From Reddybacter sp041622675 (GTDB taxonomy: Bacteria > Pseudomonadota > Gammaproteobacteria > Pseudomonadales > Porticoccaceae), in the NCBI GenBank assembly GCA_041622675.1, contig JBFJYH010000006.1, positions 28,132 through 92,131 of the forward strand: DNA of 64,000 bases, read 5' to 3'. Under the pieces are notes generated by a model. That model was not told the origin of the DNA. It saw only the letters and a list, made by a program, of their open reading frames with translations, and did no database searches. Shown piece after piece: positions 52,761-61,758 of the stretch (positions are counted from its first letter, which is position 1; every line of letters begins with the position of its first letter). The position numbers were made by a program, and so were the translations under genes.

Positions 52761-53279
52761 CTATTTTAAGCGACCACGGGCATAACCACTAACCCCTTTT
52801 ATCGCTAGCTGATGGGTCATACTGTGAGCATGGCAAATAGCAACGGCCAGTGCATCGGCAGCATCTTCCTGAGGAGGCGCTGGCAATTTCAAGAGGCGCG
52901 TTATCATTTGCTGTACCTGATCTTTCTTCGCCCCACCATTACCGACCACCGCCTGTTTGACGGTTTTCGCGCTGTATTCCGCCACGGGTAGCCCTGCTGT
53001 CACTCCGGCAACGATGGCAGCACCTCGGGCCTGTCCCAGCTTTAAAGCAGCTCGGGGGTCACGGGCGAAAAACACATCTTCAATAGCCACTTCCACCGGC
53101 TGGTATTCGCCGATCAACTCGCTAATATTTTCAAAAATGACTTTCAGGCGCGCCGGCAGCTCACCGGTCGGCAAGCGGATAACACCGCTGGCCACGTACT
53201 GGGTTTTGCTGCCAACAGAATCGACAATACCGAAACCGGTGCGTCGGGAACCAGGGTCAATACCAAGTATTCGCGTCAT
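52761..53279 (-). CDS. ruvC: Crossover junction endodeoxyribonuclease RuvC
   Basis: A 172-residue RNase-H-like resolvase. The acidic active site includes the Asp in RILGIDPGSRRTGFG, the Glu in VAIEDVFFARDPRAALKLGQARG, and the Asp pair in PQEDAADALAVAICHAH. The length is normal, and it is the first gene of ruvC-ruvA-ruvB. About 190 bp separate it from the small gene upstream, where a terminator lies. Confidence 0.97.
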   Translation of the reverse strand: MTRILGIDPGSRRTGFGIVDSVGSKTQYVASGVIRLPTGELPARLKVIFENISELIGEYQPVEVAIEDVFFARDPRAALKLGQARGAAIVAGVTAGLPVAEYSAKTVKQAVVGNGGAKKDQVQQMITRLLKLPAPPQEDAADALAVAICHAHSMTHQLAIKGVSGYARGRLK

Positions 53280-53413
53280 CTATCCACTCACATTTTTCCC
53301 TGAGTATTAATAGGGCCGCCAGTGTTGCAACGAAGGCCATGCCCGTCAAGACAAACACGATTTTTAGCATGCCTTTTGTAAATCAATATATGCGATCAAA
53401 CTGTCAGCACCAT

Positions 53414-53443
53414 AAAAAAGGGCAGCTTACGCCGCCCTTTTTT
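53414..53443 (-). terminator. Intrinsic terminator after the small acidic-tail gene
   Basis: AAAAAAGGGC (53414-53423) and GCCCTTTTTT (53434-53443) form a stem with A/T flanks. It works on the minus strand after the 70-residue gene and, being symmetrical, may also stop transcription on the plus strand. Confidence 0.8.
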
Positions 53444-53466
53444 CAACTACCTTTTAAGCTCAGCGC

Positions 53467-53679
53467 TTATTCGGCAGCGGCTTCTTCGGTAGGTGCTTCT
53501 TCAGCTTCAGGCTCTGCTGCCTTTGGCTCAGTCAACTTAATCAGCTCTTCGGCCAATAAAATTTTGGTTTTTTCTTCGGCGTTAATAGCGCTGCCATCGG
53601 CGGCGGTAACGGCGTAACGGCCTGAACGCTTTTGGCTAACCGTATATTCTGCGGTTTTCTTAATGACTTTCATCTTCAT
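53467..53679 (-). CDS. Small protein with an Ala/Glu-rich acidic tail
   Basis: A 70-residue protein of unknown function. The N-terminal half (MKMKVIKKTAEYTVSQKRSGRYAVTAADGSAINAEEKTKILLAEELIKL) looks globular, with a beta-like QKRSGRYAV segment; the C-terminal 20 residues are almost only Glu, Ala, Pro and Thr (EPKAAEPEAEEAPTEEAAAE). AAGGAAC before the ATG gives a normal start. It lies between yebC and ruvC and is followed by its own terminator. Confidence 0.7.
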   Translation of the reverse strand: MKMKVIKKTAEYTVSQKRSGRYAVTAADGSAINAEEKTKILLAEELIKLTEPKAAEPEAEEAPTEEAAAE

Positions 53680-53735
53680 GTTCCTTGCATTAAATTAAGT
53701 ATGACTACTCGTTAAAAAAATAAAGAACTTAAGCT

Positions 53736-54485
53736 TTACTCGCTGAGCTGCTCAAGCACTTCGGTGGAAATATTGGCATTGGTATACACATTTTGCACGT
53801 CGTCGAGATCCTCTAAACTATCGACCAGCGCAATAACTTTTTCAGCAGCGTCTTTATCCAGGTCAACCATCAGTGAAGCAACCATTGTCACTTCGGCTTC
53901 TTCAGGCTCCAGCCCAGCTGCTATAAGGCCTGCTTTGACGGCGAGAAAGTCTTCCCAAGCCGTCATAACGTCGATAGAACCGTCGTCGTGAGTGACGATA
54001 TCATCAGCACCCAATTCAAGCGCCACTTCCATAATTTGTTCTTCATCACCACCCGGGGCATAACTTATCTGCCCGGTACGGGTGAATAAATAAGCCACCG
54101 AGCCATCGGTACCCAGGTTGCCACTGCGCTTAGTAAAGGCGTGACGCACATCGCCCACAGTACGATTGCGATTGTCAGTCAGGCATTCAACCAGCACGGC
54201 AATACCGCCATGGCCATAGCCTTCATAGGTGACCTCTTCGTAGTTTTCACCTTCTCCTGTACCCGCACCGCGGGCAATCGCCTTATCGACGGTGTCCTTT
54301 TTCATATTGGCGCCGAGGGCTTTATCGACAGCGGCACGCAGGCGTGGGTTGTCATCGGGATTGGGACCACCGGCTTTCGCCGCCACCACCAACTCACGAA
54401 TTAACTTGGTAAAGACCTTGCCTCGTTTGGCGTCCTGTGCCGCTTTGCGATGCTTGATATTTGCCCACTTACTGTGGCCTGCCAT
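53736..54485 (-). CDS. yebC: YebC/PmpR family transcriptional regulator/translation factor
   Basis: A 249-residue cytoplasmic protein starting MAGHSKWANIKHRKAAQDAKRGKVFTKLIRELVVAAKAGGPNPDDNPRLR, the diagnostic N-terminus of the YebC/TACO1 family. Three domains of the usual length follow. Members are reported as DNA-binding regulators (PmpR) or as factors that relieve ribosome stalling. It lies 10 bp downstream of aspS and is co-transcribed with it. Confidence 0.95.
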   Translation of the reverse strand: MAGHSKWANIKHRKAAQDAKRGKVFTKLIRELVVAAKAGGPNPDDNPRLRAAVDKALGANMKKDTVDKAIARGAGTGEGENYEEVTYEGYGHGGIAVLVECLTDNRNRTVGDVRHAFTKRSGNLGTDGSVAYLFTRTGQISYAPGGDEEQIMEVALELGADDIVTHDDGSIDVMTAWEDFLAVKAGLIAAGLEPEEAEVTMVASLMVDLDKDAAEKVIALVDSLEDLDDVQNVYTNANISTEVLEQLSE

Positions 54486-54495
54486 AACTTAACTC

Positions 54496-56277
54496 CTACT
54501 CGCTTTTTTCGCCTTTGGCTTTTTCTCGCAAGCGGATATTCAGCTCACGCAACTGTTTGCTATCAACGAGACCCGGTGCATCTGTCATCAAACACTGCGC
54601 CGATTGGGTTTTTGGAAAGGCGATGACATCGCGTATCGAGGCCGCACCCACCATCAACATAATCAGACGGTCGAGACCAAAGGCGAGGCCGGCATGGGGG
54701 GGGCAACCGTATTTCAGGGCTTCAATCAAAAAGCCGAACTTCTCTTGCTGCTCTTCTTCATTAATTTCCAGCACGTCAAATACGGCTTGCTGCATAGCGC
54801 CATCGTGGATACGTAGCGAACCACCGCCCAGCTCCGTACCATTGAGCACCATGTCGTAGGCCTTAGATAGAGCAGCACCAGGATTGGCACGCAACTCCTC
54901 TACCGAGCAGGAAGGCTGAGTAAACGGGTGGTGTAGAGGCGTCCAGCTACCACTGTCGGTTTTTTCAAACATTGGGAAGTCGACCACCCACAGCGGTGCC
55001 CACTCACAGGTGTACAGATCGAGATCAGCACCAAGCTTACAACGCAGTGCACCCAAGGCTTCAGAAACAATTTTACCCTTATCAGCACCAAAGAAAATCA
55101 GATCGCCGTCTTCCGCCCGCAAGGTATCGAGTAATTGCTGACGCACGTCGTTGGGAAGAAACTTAACGATGGGCGATTGCAGACCCTCTTCAACATCTGT
55201 TTTGTCGTTGACCTTGATATACGCCAAACCGCGCGCACCGTAAATACTGACAAACTTGGTATAGGCGTCAATTTTTTTGCGACTCAGTGAATTCCCGCCC
55301 GGTACTTTTAGCGCGGTAACTCTTCCATCGGGGTCGTTAGCCGGCGCAGAGAACACTTTGAAGTCGACGTCCTTCATCAGATCTTTAATTTCAACCAGCT
55401 CTAAAGGAATACGCAAGTCGGGCTTATCACTACCAAAGCGATGCATGGCTTCGGCGTGGGTCATGACCGGGAATGCACCCAGTTCAACCTTATGCAGCGA
55501 TGAAAAGAGCTGGCTGATCATATCTTCAGCGATGGTCATAATTTCAGCATCGCTAACAAAGGAAGCTTCGATATCGATCTGAGTAAATTCAGGCTGGCGG
55601 TCGGCACGAAGATCTTCATCGCGGAAACACTTAGCCACCTGGTAGTAGCGATCAAAACCCGAGACCATCAACAATTGTTTAAAGAGCTGAGGAGACTGAG
55701 GCAGTGCAAAAAACTTACCCTCGTGGGTGCGGCTGGGCACCAAATAGTCGCGCGCACCCTCCGGCGTTGCGCGGGTCAAAATGGGCGTTTCGATATCGAG
55801 AAAACCCGAATCATCGAGAAAGTTGCGAATCGCTGAAGTTACTTTAGAACGGAAATACAAGTGCGATTGCATTTCCGGGCGTCGTAAATCGAGAAAGCGA
55901 TGCAATAGACGCACCTCTTCACCTACCTTAGTGTGCTCGTCGAGCTGGAACGGGGGGGTGTCAGAAGCATTGAGTATTTCAACCTCAGTGGCATAAACCT
56001 CAACTTCACCGGTCTTCATCTGCGGATTAATGGTTTCACTGCTTCGCGCGCGCACTCGCCCACTGACTTTCAGCACATATTCACCGCGCACACCATCAGC
56101 AGTCGTGAAGTGCTCGCCGCTGTCCGGGTCACAGACAATCTGCACAATGCCCTCGCGGTCACGTAGATCGATAAAAATCACACCACCATGGTCGCGACGA
56201 CGATCAACCCAGCCACATAGAGTGACGTCCTGATCTAAAAAGGTAGTATCGAGTAAACCGCAATAGCTCGAACGCAT
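54496..56277 (-). CDS. aspS: Aspartyl-tRNA synthetase
   Basis: A 593-residue class II synthetase that charges tRNA-Asp. The N-terminal OB-fold anticodon domain (VTLCGWVDRRRDHGGVIFIDLRDREGIVQIV) is followed by the catalytic core: motif 1 in FLDIETPILTRATPEGARDYLVPSR, motif 2 in YQVAKCFRDEDLRADRQPEFTQIDIE and motif 3 in GLAFGLDRLIMLM. The bacterial insertion domain (about 290-420) is present. It starts 96 bp after the zinc-ribbon gene. Confidence 0.97.
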   Translation of the reverse strand: MRSSYCGLLDTTFLDQDVTLCGWVDRRRDHGGVIFIDLRDREGIVQIVCDPDSGEHFTTADGVRGEYVLKVSGRVRARSSETINPQMKTGEVEVYATEVEILNASDTPPFQLDEHTKVGEEVRLLHRFLDLRRPEMQSHLYFRSKVTSAIRNFLDDSGFLDIETPILTRATPEGARDYLVPSRTHEGKFFALPQSPQLFKQLLMVSGFDRYYQVAKCFRDEDLRADRQPEFTQIDIEASFVSDAEIMTIAEDMISQLFSSLHKVELGAFPVMTHAEAMHRFGSDKPDLRIPLELVEIKDLMKDVDFKVFSAPANDPDGRVTALKVPGGNSLSRKKIDAYTKFVSIYGARGLAYIKVNDKTDVEEGLQSPIVKFLPNDVRQQLLDTLRAEDGDLIFFGADKGKIVSEALGALRCKLGADLDLYTCEWAPLWVVDFPMFEKTDSGSWTPLHHPFTQPSCSVEELRANPGAALSKAYDMVLNGTELGGGSLRIHDGAMQQAVFDVLEINEEEQQEKFGFLIEALKYGCPPHAGLAFGLDRLIMLMVGAASIRDVIAFPKTQSAQCLMTDAPGLVDSKQLRELNIRLREKAKGEKSE

Positions 56278-56372
56278 AATGTCTTTTTTCCTAAATATCG
56301 ATCTATAAATTAATTAAATGAGGGTGCAGGCAAAATCTTGGAAGTCTCACCCAAAGGCTGATTACCGAGTGC

Positions 56373-56696
56373 TCAGCTGTTACTTGACCCTGTTTTTTTA
56401 CCACTCTCTGAGCTAGCTGCTTTTTTAGAACTGCCGCTATCACTAGATTTCGAGCTACTTTGATTCGAACCACTCTTGGAGGAACCGCCACCCGCTAGAT
56501 TTTTCTTTTTATCGCCGGTTTTAAAATCGGTTTCATACCAACCACTACCGCTCAGCCGAAAAGCACCGGCGGTCACCTGTTTTTTCAAAGCTTGTTCACC
56601 ACAATTGGGACATTCTGTTAACAGGGCATCACTCAGCTTTTGGAGAGCCTCGTGGGTCTGTTTGCAGGACTCACATTGGTATTCATAAATTGGCAT
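56373..56696 (-). CDS. FmdB-family zinc ribbon protein
   Basis: A 107-residue protein with an N-terminal zinc ribbon (MPIYEYQCESCKQTHEALQKL ... LTECPNCGEQALKKQV), two CxxC pairs, and a long Ser/Lys/Gly-rich tail (KSGSNQSSSKSSDSGSSKKAASSESGKK). It belongs to the FmdB/CxxC putative regulator family, whose role is unclear. It is placed before aspS on the same strand, as in many gammaproteobacteria. Confidence 0.9.
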   Translation of the reverse strand: MPIYEYQCESCKQTHEALQKLSDALLTECPNCGEQALKKQVTAGAFRLSGSGWYETDFKTGDKKKNLAGGGSSKSGSNQSSSKSSDSGSSKKAASSESGKKTGSSNS

Positions 56697-57061
56697 TGTC
56701 TATTTACTCCACTTCACAAGACTGACATGGCAAGTACAGTTACTGACTACATTAAAAAACAACAGATAACCGACGTTGGGAAAGCAATAACCCAAAGAGA
56801 CGCCGATGCAAAAATGGCGCGCATTATACCCCAGCTAGGTAAGGCGCTTAAAGTCACGGCAACAGCTCTATAGCCACCTGACAAAAGGGAAAGTTATGGA
56901 CGTCATGTTTTTTGCCAAAAAACTCTTTTTTATAGGGTTTTCTATTGCCTGACACCAACAGATGCTATATATACTGCTAGCCAAGGGCCAAAGGTTTTTA
57001 CTTGATGCAGTCGGGCCCTCTACGCTGAAACCCATCAAACAATAACCGCAAGGGAACCAAC
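56697..57061. other. 365-bp divergent promoter region between the zinc-ribbon and HU genes
   Basis: No supported gene. A plus-strand promoter for the HU gene reads TTGCCT (56945-56950), 17-nt spacer, TATATA (56968-56973). The 77-codon frame at 56640-56873 starts inside the zinc-ribbon gene and has no supporting features. Confidence 0.5.
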
Positions 57062-57442
57062 ATGGCCGCCAAGAAAGCTCCTGCAAAGAAAACTCCCGCT
57101 AAAAAAACAGCACCTACGCGCAAAGTTGTAGCAATTTCTGATCGCTACACCAAGACCCAACTACTCAATGAACTCGCCGAGAAAACAGACTTATCGCGCA
57201 AGCAAGTCGCCTCCGTGCTCGACGAATTAGGCATTGTGATTGAGCGCCATATTAAAAAGCGCGCCGTTGGTGAGTTCACCCTGCCCGGTCTATTGAAGAT
57301 CAAAACGGTGAAAAAGCCGGCCCGTCGCGCTCGAAAGGGCATCAACCCTTTCACGGGCGAAGAGACAACTTTCGCCGCTAAGCCAGCTAGTACAGCTGTT
57401 AAAGTGACGCCATTGAAAGGCCTAAAAGACATGGCGAACTAA
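57062..57442 (+). CDS. HU-family DNA-binding protein with a basic N-terminal tail
   Basis: A 126-residue histone-like protein. Residues 1-21 (MAAKKAPAKKTPAKKTAPTRK) form an AKKP/TAKK-type tail like that of eukaryotic H1 and of some bacterial HU variants, followed by the HU/IHF domain (YTKTQLLNELAEKTDLSRKQVASVLDELGIVIERHIKK, FTLPGLLKIKTVKKPARRARKGINPFTGEE). The GxNPFTGEE-type arm segment is conserved. A strong sigma-70-like promoter is visible 95 bp upstream, and AAGGG before ATG 57062 is the ribosome binding site. The start is fixed by the tail. Confidence 0.92.
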   Translation: MAAKKAPAKKTPAKKTAPTRKVVAISDRYTKTQLLNELAEKTDLSRKQVASVLDELGIVIERHIKKRAVGEFTLPGLLKIKTVKKPARRARKGINPFTGEETTFAAKPASTAVKVTPLKGLKDMAN

Positions 57443-57463
57443 ATAATACACTGCTAAGCCAAA

Positions 57464-57496
57464 GCCTAATTAACATCCAATGAGGTGTTGATTAGG
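57464..57496. terminator. Probable terminator between convergent HU and HIT genes
   Basis: GCCTAATTAACA (57464-57475) pairs with TGTTGATTAGGGC (57485-57496) with one mismatch and a 9-nt loop. There is only a weak T-run on either side. It lies 22 bp after the HU stop and 7 bp before the HIT gene end. Confidence 0.4.
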
Positions 57497-57502
57497 GCGT
57501 GC

Positions 57503-57937
57503 TCAACAAGAGGCTGCTTCATCTATCGCCAGCTTCCCCGCCAAAGCTTGTCGCATAGTCGCTACTCGGTTTTGCAAAACATCTGGCCCATACTGACCCG
57601 CCGGCGCTGCTCCCCAAATGGGCCCTGGCCAGCTAATATCATTTTTGAAACGGGCAACATGATGTATATGCAATTGAGCGACAATATTGCCGAGCATAGC
57701 GATATTCAGCTTGTCCGGTGCAAACGATGAAGTCAACGCCTTTGCCACCAAGGTCGATTCAGCCAACAGCAATTGTTGCTCAGTCGATGTTAGGTCATGG
57801 ATTTCTGTCACCCCCACGCGTTGTGGCACCAAAATAAACCAAGGGTAGTTACTATCTCGGTGTAGCAGTAACAAGCACAGCTCAAAGCGCCCTACTAATG
57901 TTGTATCTTTCTGCAAACGATCATCAAGTGTAAACAC
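57503..57937 (-). CDS. HIT domain protein (histidine triad nucleotide-binding)
   Basis: A 144-residue protein of the histidine-triad superfamily, which hydrolyses nucleotide phosphoramidates or related compounds. The motif is QLHIHHVARF (His-x-His-His), the usual form in this proteobacterial subgroup, and WPGPIWG follows. FELCLLLLHRDSNYPWFILVPQRVGVTEI opens the fold. The frame extends upstream to 58072 into proS; the GTG at 57937 with GGAAGGA six bases upstream is the likely start, and a GTG directly before it is an alternative. It ends opposite the HU gene. Confidence 0.85.
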   Translation of the reverse strand: MFTLDDRLQKDTTLVGRFELCLLLLHRDSNYPWFILVPQRVGVTEIHDLTSTEQQLLLAESTLVAKALTSSFAPDKLNIAMLGNIVAQLHIHHVARFKNDISWPGPIWGAAPAGQYGPDVLQNRVATMRQALAGKLAIDEAASC

Positions 57938-58043
57938 CACTAGTCCTTCCTTTATAAATCCATTCCCGTGCTGTACCCAGCCTCGACAGCACCGTAAAAT
58001 AGGAGCCGAAATACAGCAACCCCTATTGATCGGAAAAATACCT

Positions 58044-59762
58044 ATGCGCGCCAGCCGTTTTCTTATTGCCACCCAGAAAGAAACCCCAGCCGATGCCGAA
58101 GTTATTAGCCATCAGCTCATGCTTCGCGCCGGACTTATTCGCAAACTGGCCTCTGGCCTTTATACCTGGCTGCCGCTGGGTTTACGTGTACTACGCAAGG
58201 TCGAAGCTATTGTGCGGGAGGAAATGGACAAGGCTGAAGCCCAAGAGGTATTAATGCCTGTAGTGCAACCCTCGGAGTTGTGGCAAGAATCTGGCCGCTG
58301 GGAAGAATATGGCGGTGAATTACTGCGCGTTGCCGATCGCCATGGCAGGGACTTTTGCCTGGGACCTACCCACGAAGAGATTATCACTGATTTGATCCGT
58401 GGTGAAATTCGCAGCTACAAACAACTGCCCGCGAGTTTCTATCAGATTCAAACCAAGTTTCGCGATGAAACCCGCCCCCGTTTCGGAGTAATGCGCGCCC
58501 GCGAATTCATTATGAAAGACGCCTATTCTTTCCATGCAAGCGCAGAAAGCCTGCAAGCAACCTACGATGTAATGCACGGAGCTTACTGTCAAATATTCCA
58601 GCGTCTCGGTCTGAATTTCCGCCCCGTACTCGCCGACACTGGCAGCATTGGCGGCAGTGTTTCTCACGAGTTTCATGTACTGGCCGACTCTGGTGAAGAC
58701 GACATCGCCTTTTCCTCCGCTAGCGATTATGCCGCTAATATTGAAATGGCCGAGGCCATCGCCCCCAGTGGTAGCCGTGCGCAGGCAACACAAGAGCTAG
58801 CTGAAATCGCCACCCCCGGCCAACACAGTATCAACGAAGTTTGTAGCTTTCTCGACTGCACCGCTAACAACATCGTTAAGACACTCATCGTCGAAGGTGA
58901 GGAAGAAGGTAGTCTAATGGCACTGGTACTGCGCGGCGACCATGAACTGAACGATATTAAAGCTGAAAAACTCGACGGTGTTGCCAATCCACTCACTTTC
59001 GCCAGTGAGCAAGCCGTACTTGCTGCCACCGCTTGTCATGTTGGCTCTCTCGGCCCTGTGGGCTTAAATATTCCGATGATCGTTGACCGCAGCGCCGCCC
59101 ACCTCAGCGACTTTGTCTGCGGTGCCAATAAAGACGGTGTGCATTTAACCGGCGTCAACTGGCAGCGGGACTGTGCCGTCGATCGGGTAGAAGACATTCG
59201 CAACGTCGTCGCAGGCGACCCCAGCCCCGATGGTCAGGGCACACTCGAAATCAAACGGGGTATCGAAGTGGGCCATATTTTCCAGCTCGGCACTAAGTAC
59301 AGCGACGCTATGAACGCGAAAATTCTCGACGAAAATGGCAAAGAACAAGCGATGTTAATGGGTTGCTACGGCATCGGGGTAAGCCGCGTCGTCGCCTCAG
59401 CCATTGAACAAAATCACGATGACAAAGGCATCATCTGGCCCGAGTCGCTGGCACCTTTCCAGCTCGCCATCATCCCCATAAACCCTCATAAGTCAGAGGC
59501 AGTACACGAGGCCAGCGAGAGCCTCTACACAAAACTGCGAGAAGCCGGTCACGACGTGCTACTGATGGATGAAAAGAAAGCCAGGCTCGGTGTTATGCTC
59601 GCCGATGTTGAATTAATGGGTATTCCCCATCGCCTGGTTATCGGCGATCGAGGTCTGGAAAATGGAACCATTGAATACAAATATCGTCGCGATACAGAAA
59701 GCTCAGATATCAAATTGTCCGAACTCGATGCTTTTTTGGCCAAAGTACTTACTGCCGATTAA
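58044..59762 (+). CDS. proS: Prolyl-tRNA synthetase
   Basis: A 572-residue class II synthetase of the bacterial ProS type. It shows MRASRFLIATQKETPADAEVISHQLMLRAGLIRKLASGLYTWLPLG, motif 2 RDETRPRFGVMRAREFIMKDAYSFH, the editing (INS/YbaK) insertion at about 220-400 with the KTLIVEGEE region, motif 3 CYGIGVSRVV, and the anticodon-binding domain. The start is ATG 58044, matching E. coli; the frame opens six codons earlier at a TTG. It is divergent from the HIT gene. Confidence 0.97.
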   Translation: MRASRFLIATQKETPADAEVISHQLMLRAGLIRKLASGLYTWLPLGLRVLRKVEAIVREEMDKAEAQEVLMPVVQPSELWQESGRWEEYGGELLRVADRHGRDFCLGPTHEEIITDLIRGEIRSYKQLPASFYQIQTKFRDETRPRFGVMRAREFIMKDAYSFHASAESLQATYDVMHGAYCQIFQRLGLNFRPVLADTGSIGGSVSHEFHVLADSGEDDIAFSSASDYAANIEMAEAIAPSGSRAQATQELAEIATPGQHSINEVCSFLDCTANNIVKTLIVEGEEEGSLMALVLRGDHELNDIKAEKLDGVANPLTFASEQAVLAATACHVGSLGPVGLNIPMIVDRSAAHLSDFVCGANKDGVHLTGVNWQRDCAVDRVEDIRNVVAGDPSPDGQGTLEIKRGIEVGHIFQLGTKYSDAMNAKILDENGKEQAMLMGCYGIGVSRVVASAIEQNHDDKGIIWPESLAPFQLAIIPINPHKSEAVHEASESLYTKLREAGHDVLLMDEKKARLGVMLADVELMGIPHRLVIGDRGLENGTIEYKYRRDTESSDIKLSELDAFLAKVLTAD

Positions 59763-59797
59763 GTATCACCTCAGGGCAACGCAGAACTGTGGATGGC

Positions 59798-60388
59798 ATG
59801 ACCTCACCTAAACGAACGACGCCTTGCTACCGCCTCAGCCTGTTATCACTCCTGTTAACAGCGCTGCTGGTAGCGCCGTCGGCGCTTAGCGCGCAAGCGA
59901 GTGATCCCGAATTATTGCGCATCTTGCGTGACACCGTGAATCAGGCGGACAGTTTTGAGGATCGCTACGATGCCGAAGTCTGGCTCCTGACAAAATCCAA
60001 CAGCCTGGCGCGTTTTCTACCCGATAAGAACCGTCGCTTTGAATTCCTGCGCAAGGTGCACCGCGCGGCCTCCCGCGCGGGTCTCGAGCCCGAAATTGTT
60101 CTCGCGTTAATCGAAGTTGAAAGCCATTTCGACCCCTACGCCGTATCCCGTGTCGGCGCTCAAGGCCTCATGCAAGTGATGCCTTTCTGGAAAAAAGAAA
60201 TCGGCCGACCCGACGACAACCTCATCGATACCGACACCAACCTACGCTACGGCTGTACCATTCTCAAACACTATTTAAAGCGAGAAAAAGGCAGACTGGC
60301 TGACGCCCTAGCTCGCTACAACGGCAGTTACGGCCAATACTGGTATTCTGAACGGGTACTGCTGGCGTGGGAGAAACGCTGGCGTTAA
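59798..60388 (+). CDS. Lytic transglycosylase, SLT family
   Basis: A 196-residue periplasmic enzyme that cleaves peptidoglycan to anhydromuropeptides. A signal peptide (LSLLSLLLTALLVAPSALSAQA) precedes a short linker and the SLT domain: the catalytic Glu is in ALIEVESHFDPYAVSRVGAQGLMQVMPFW, and ALARYNGSYGQYWYSERV is the late conserved segment. ATG 59798 with GGA upstream is preferred to the GTG three codons before. It follows proS by 35 bp and may be co-transcribed. Confidence 0.9.
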   Translation: MTSPKRTTPCYRLSLLSLLLTALLVAPSALSAQASDPELLRILRDTVNQADSFEDRYDAEVWLLTKSNSLARFLPDKNRRFEFLRKVHRAASRAGLEPEIVLALIEVESHFDPYAVSRVGAQGLMQVMPFWKKEIGRPDDNLIDTDTNLRYGCTILKHYLKREKGRLADALARYNGSYGQYWYSERVLLAWEKRWR

Positions 60389-60484
60389 GCACATTGCCAG
60401 TTAGGTCCACTCTTCCCACAGATGCTCATCATTATTCGATGCACGTCACTGTCTGTACCCGCATTTTCACGCTAGCCACAAAGT

Positions 60485-61558
60485 TTAAGTGCCCACAATC
60501 GCAGTAATTTTCGAGCAAGCCTCCGCCTCGCTCGGATAAGCCGTTTGCCAAACAGTACGCACATGATTCAGGCTTAAGCTCATATCGCCGTAATACAGCC
60601 CCGCCTCATCTAGGGCCTTAAACTCGGCATCAAATTCACCCTGTACACCCCACATCCCTGAACTTGCGTCGGTGCTTCTGCCATAACGTAAATCAACCAT
60701 TCGGGCGACAAAACCACGCTCAGTGGGTCTGACCTGCTCCACGACTAAACCACTAGCAAACCAATGAAAAACATTTCCCGCACGGGTATTGCGCAATGCC
60801 TCGATAGCCGGGTGTTCAATTTTTTCTTGCACCTCCCAGGCAATATCACAGACTTGGTCGAGTGTGATGAAGCCGACATAAACCTTCTGCTCATTAATCG
60901 CCACGACACGGCGTAGTGGCATCTGGAAAAAAGTCGGAAAAGCGTAAACTTTAGCATCGCCAGCACCATCGCCTGCCAATTGTCGCCCTGCCAACTCAAT
61001 GGCCTGCTGGTTTAAGACCCAGCCCCACCACAAATAAGCACTCGACAATAAGAGTGTTAGCAATGACACCAGGCTGGCAAATCGACCCGCATAACGCAGC
61101 AACAAAATACCAAGTAATAAGATGGCCGTGTAAATCGGTTCAATAATCGGCACCGCATGCCAGGCAAAGCGTGCATCTGAAAAAGGGGCCAGCAACTGCG
61201 TGCCGTACGGGGTGCAGGCATCGAGCAGCGGGTGCGATAACAACGCGAATACAAACACAGCCAACCAGCTCGACAGTGAACCGGGTTCAACTTTGAGCCG
61301 AGCCTTACTCAATTTATCCCTGCGCCAAAACAACCACCCCACGACACTGCCCACAAACGGGCCAAAAAATAGTGAGTGCGTGATACCCCGGTGCAACTGC
61401 AGGTGAGCAATATCATCGGCAAATAAACCAAAGGCGACATCAATATCGGGAAAGGCTCCCGCCAAAGCTCCCCATCCCGCTGCGCGTAGTCCCAATTTTC
61501 GACCCGCCGCTGCATGAGCGACAACACCACCGAGTAAGGCCTGACTAATGGGATCCAC
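60485..61558 (-). CDS. YdjM-like (DUF457) membrane-bound metal-dependent hydrolase
   Basis: A 357-residue inner-membrane protein. MDPISQALLGGVVAHA with ALAGAFPDIDVAFGL and HRGITHSLFFGP (His-rich, likely metal-binding) are diagnostic of the YdjM/DUF457 family. Four or five membrane segments follow (WLAVFVFALLSHPLLDACTPYGT; PIIEPIYTAILLLGILLLRYA). A soluble C-terminal half (about 210-357) makes it much longer than E. coli YdjM (about 196 residues). The function is unknown; a membrane hydrolase acting on lipids or envelope has been proposed for the family. Confidence 0.85.
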   Translation of the reverse strand: MDPISQALLGGVVAHAAAGRKLGLRAAGWGALAGAFPDIDVAFGLFADDIAHLQLHRGITHSLFFGPFVGSVVGWLFWRRDKLSKARLKVEPGSLSSWLAVFVFALLSHPLLDACTPYGTQLLAPFSDARFAWHAVPIIEPIYTAILLLGILLLRYAGRFASLVSLLTLLLSSAYLWWGWVLNQQAIELAGRQLAGDGAGDAKVYAFPTFFQMPLRRVVAINEQKVYVGFITLDQVCDIAWEVQEKIEHPAIEALRNTRAGNVFHWFASGLVVEQVRPTERGFVARMVDLRYGRSTDASSGMWGVQGEFDAEFKALDEAGLYYGDMSLSLNHVRTVWQTAYPSEAEACSKITAIVGT

Positions 61559-61758
61559 ACTTTCTCCTTTTAATTAATGCGCTGAGTACTGTTGCCGATA
61601 CGCTGGGTCCTCCATCTATATAGCGCTAGACAGCCTAACTTTGCCTTGACCCCCTTCCTCCGAGAATATATTGGAGTAAGATACCTACAAAGGTTGCAGA
61701 TTAAACCAGAGGACGCTCGCAGCCAATGCCAAAGCCCGCTAGAGGTTGAACCAATGCC

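Noticed and set aside
56640..56873. 77-codon plus-strand frame at the zinc-ribbon/HU gap
   Set aside because: It starts inside the zinc-ribbon gene on the other strand and has no supporting motif.
57938..58072. Longer start for the HIT protein
   Set aside because: It would overlap the divergent proS start and adds 45 residues without homology; a ribosome binding site supports the start at 57937.
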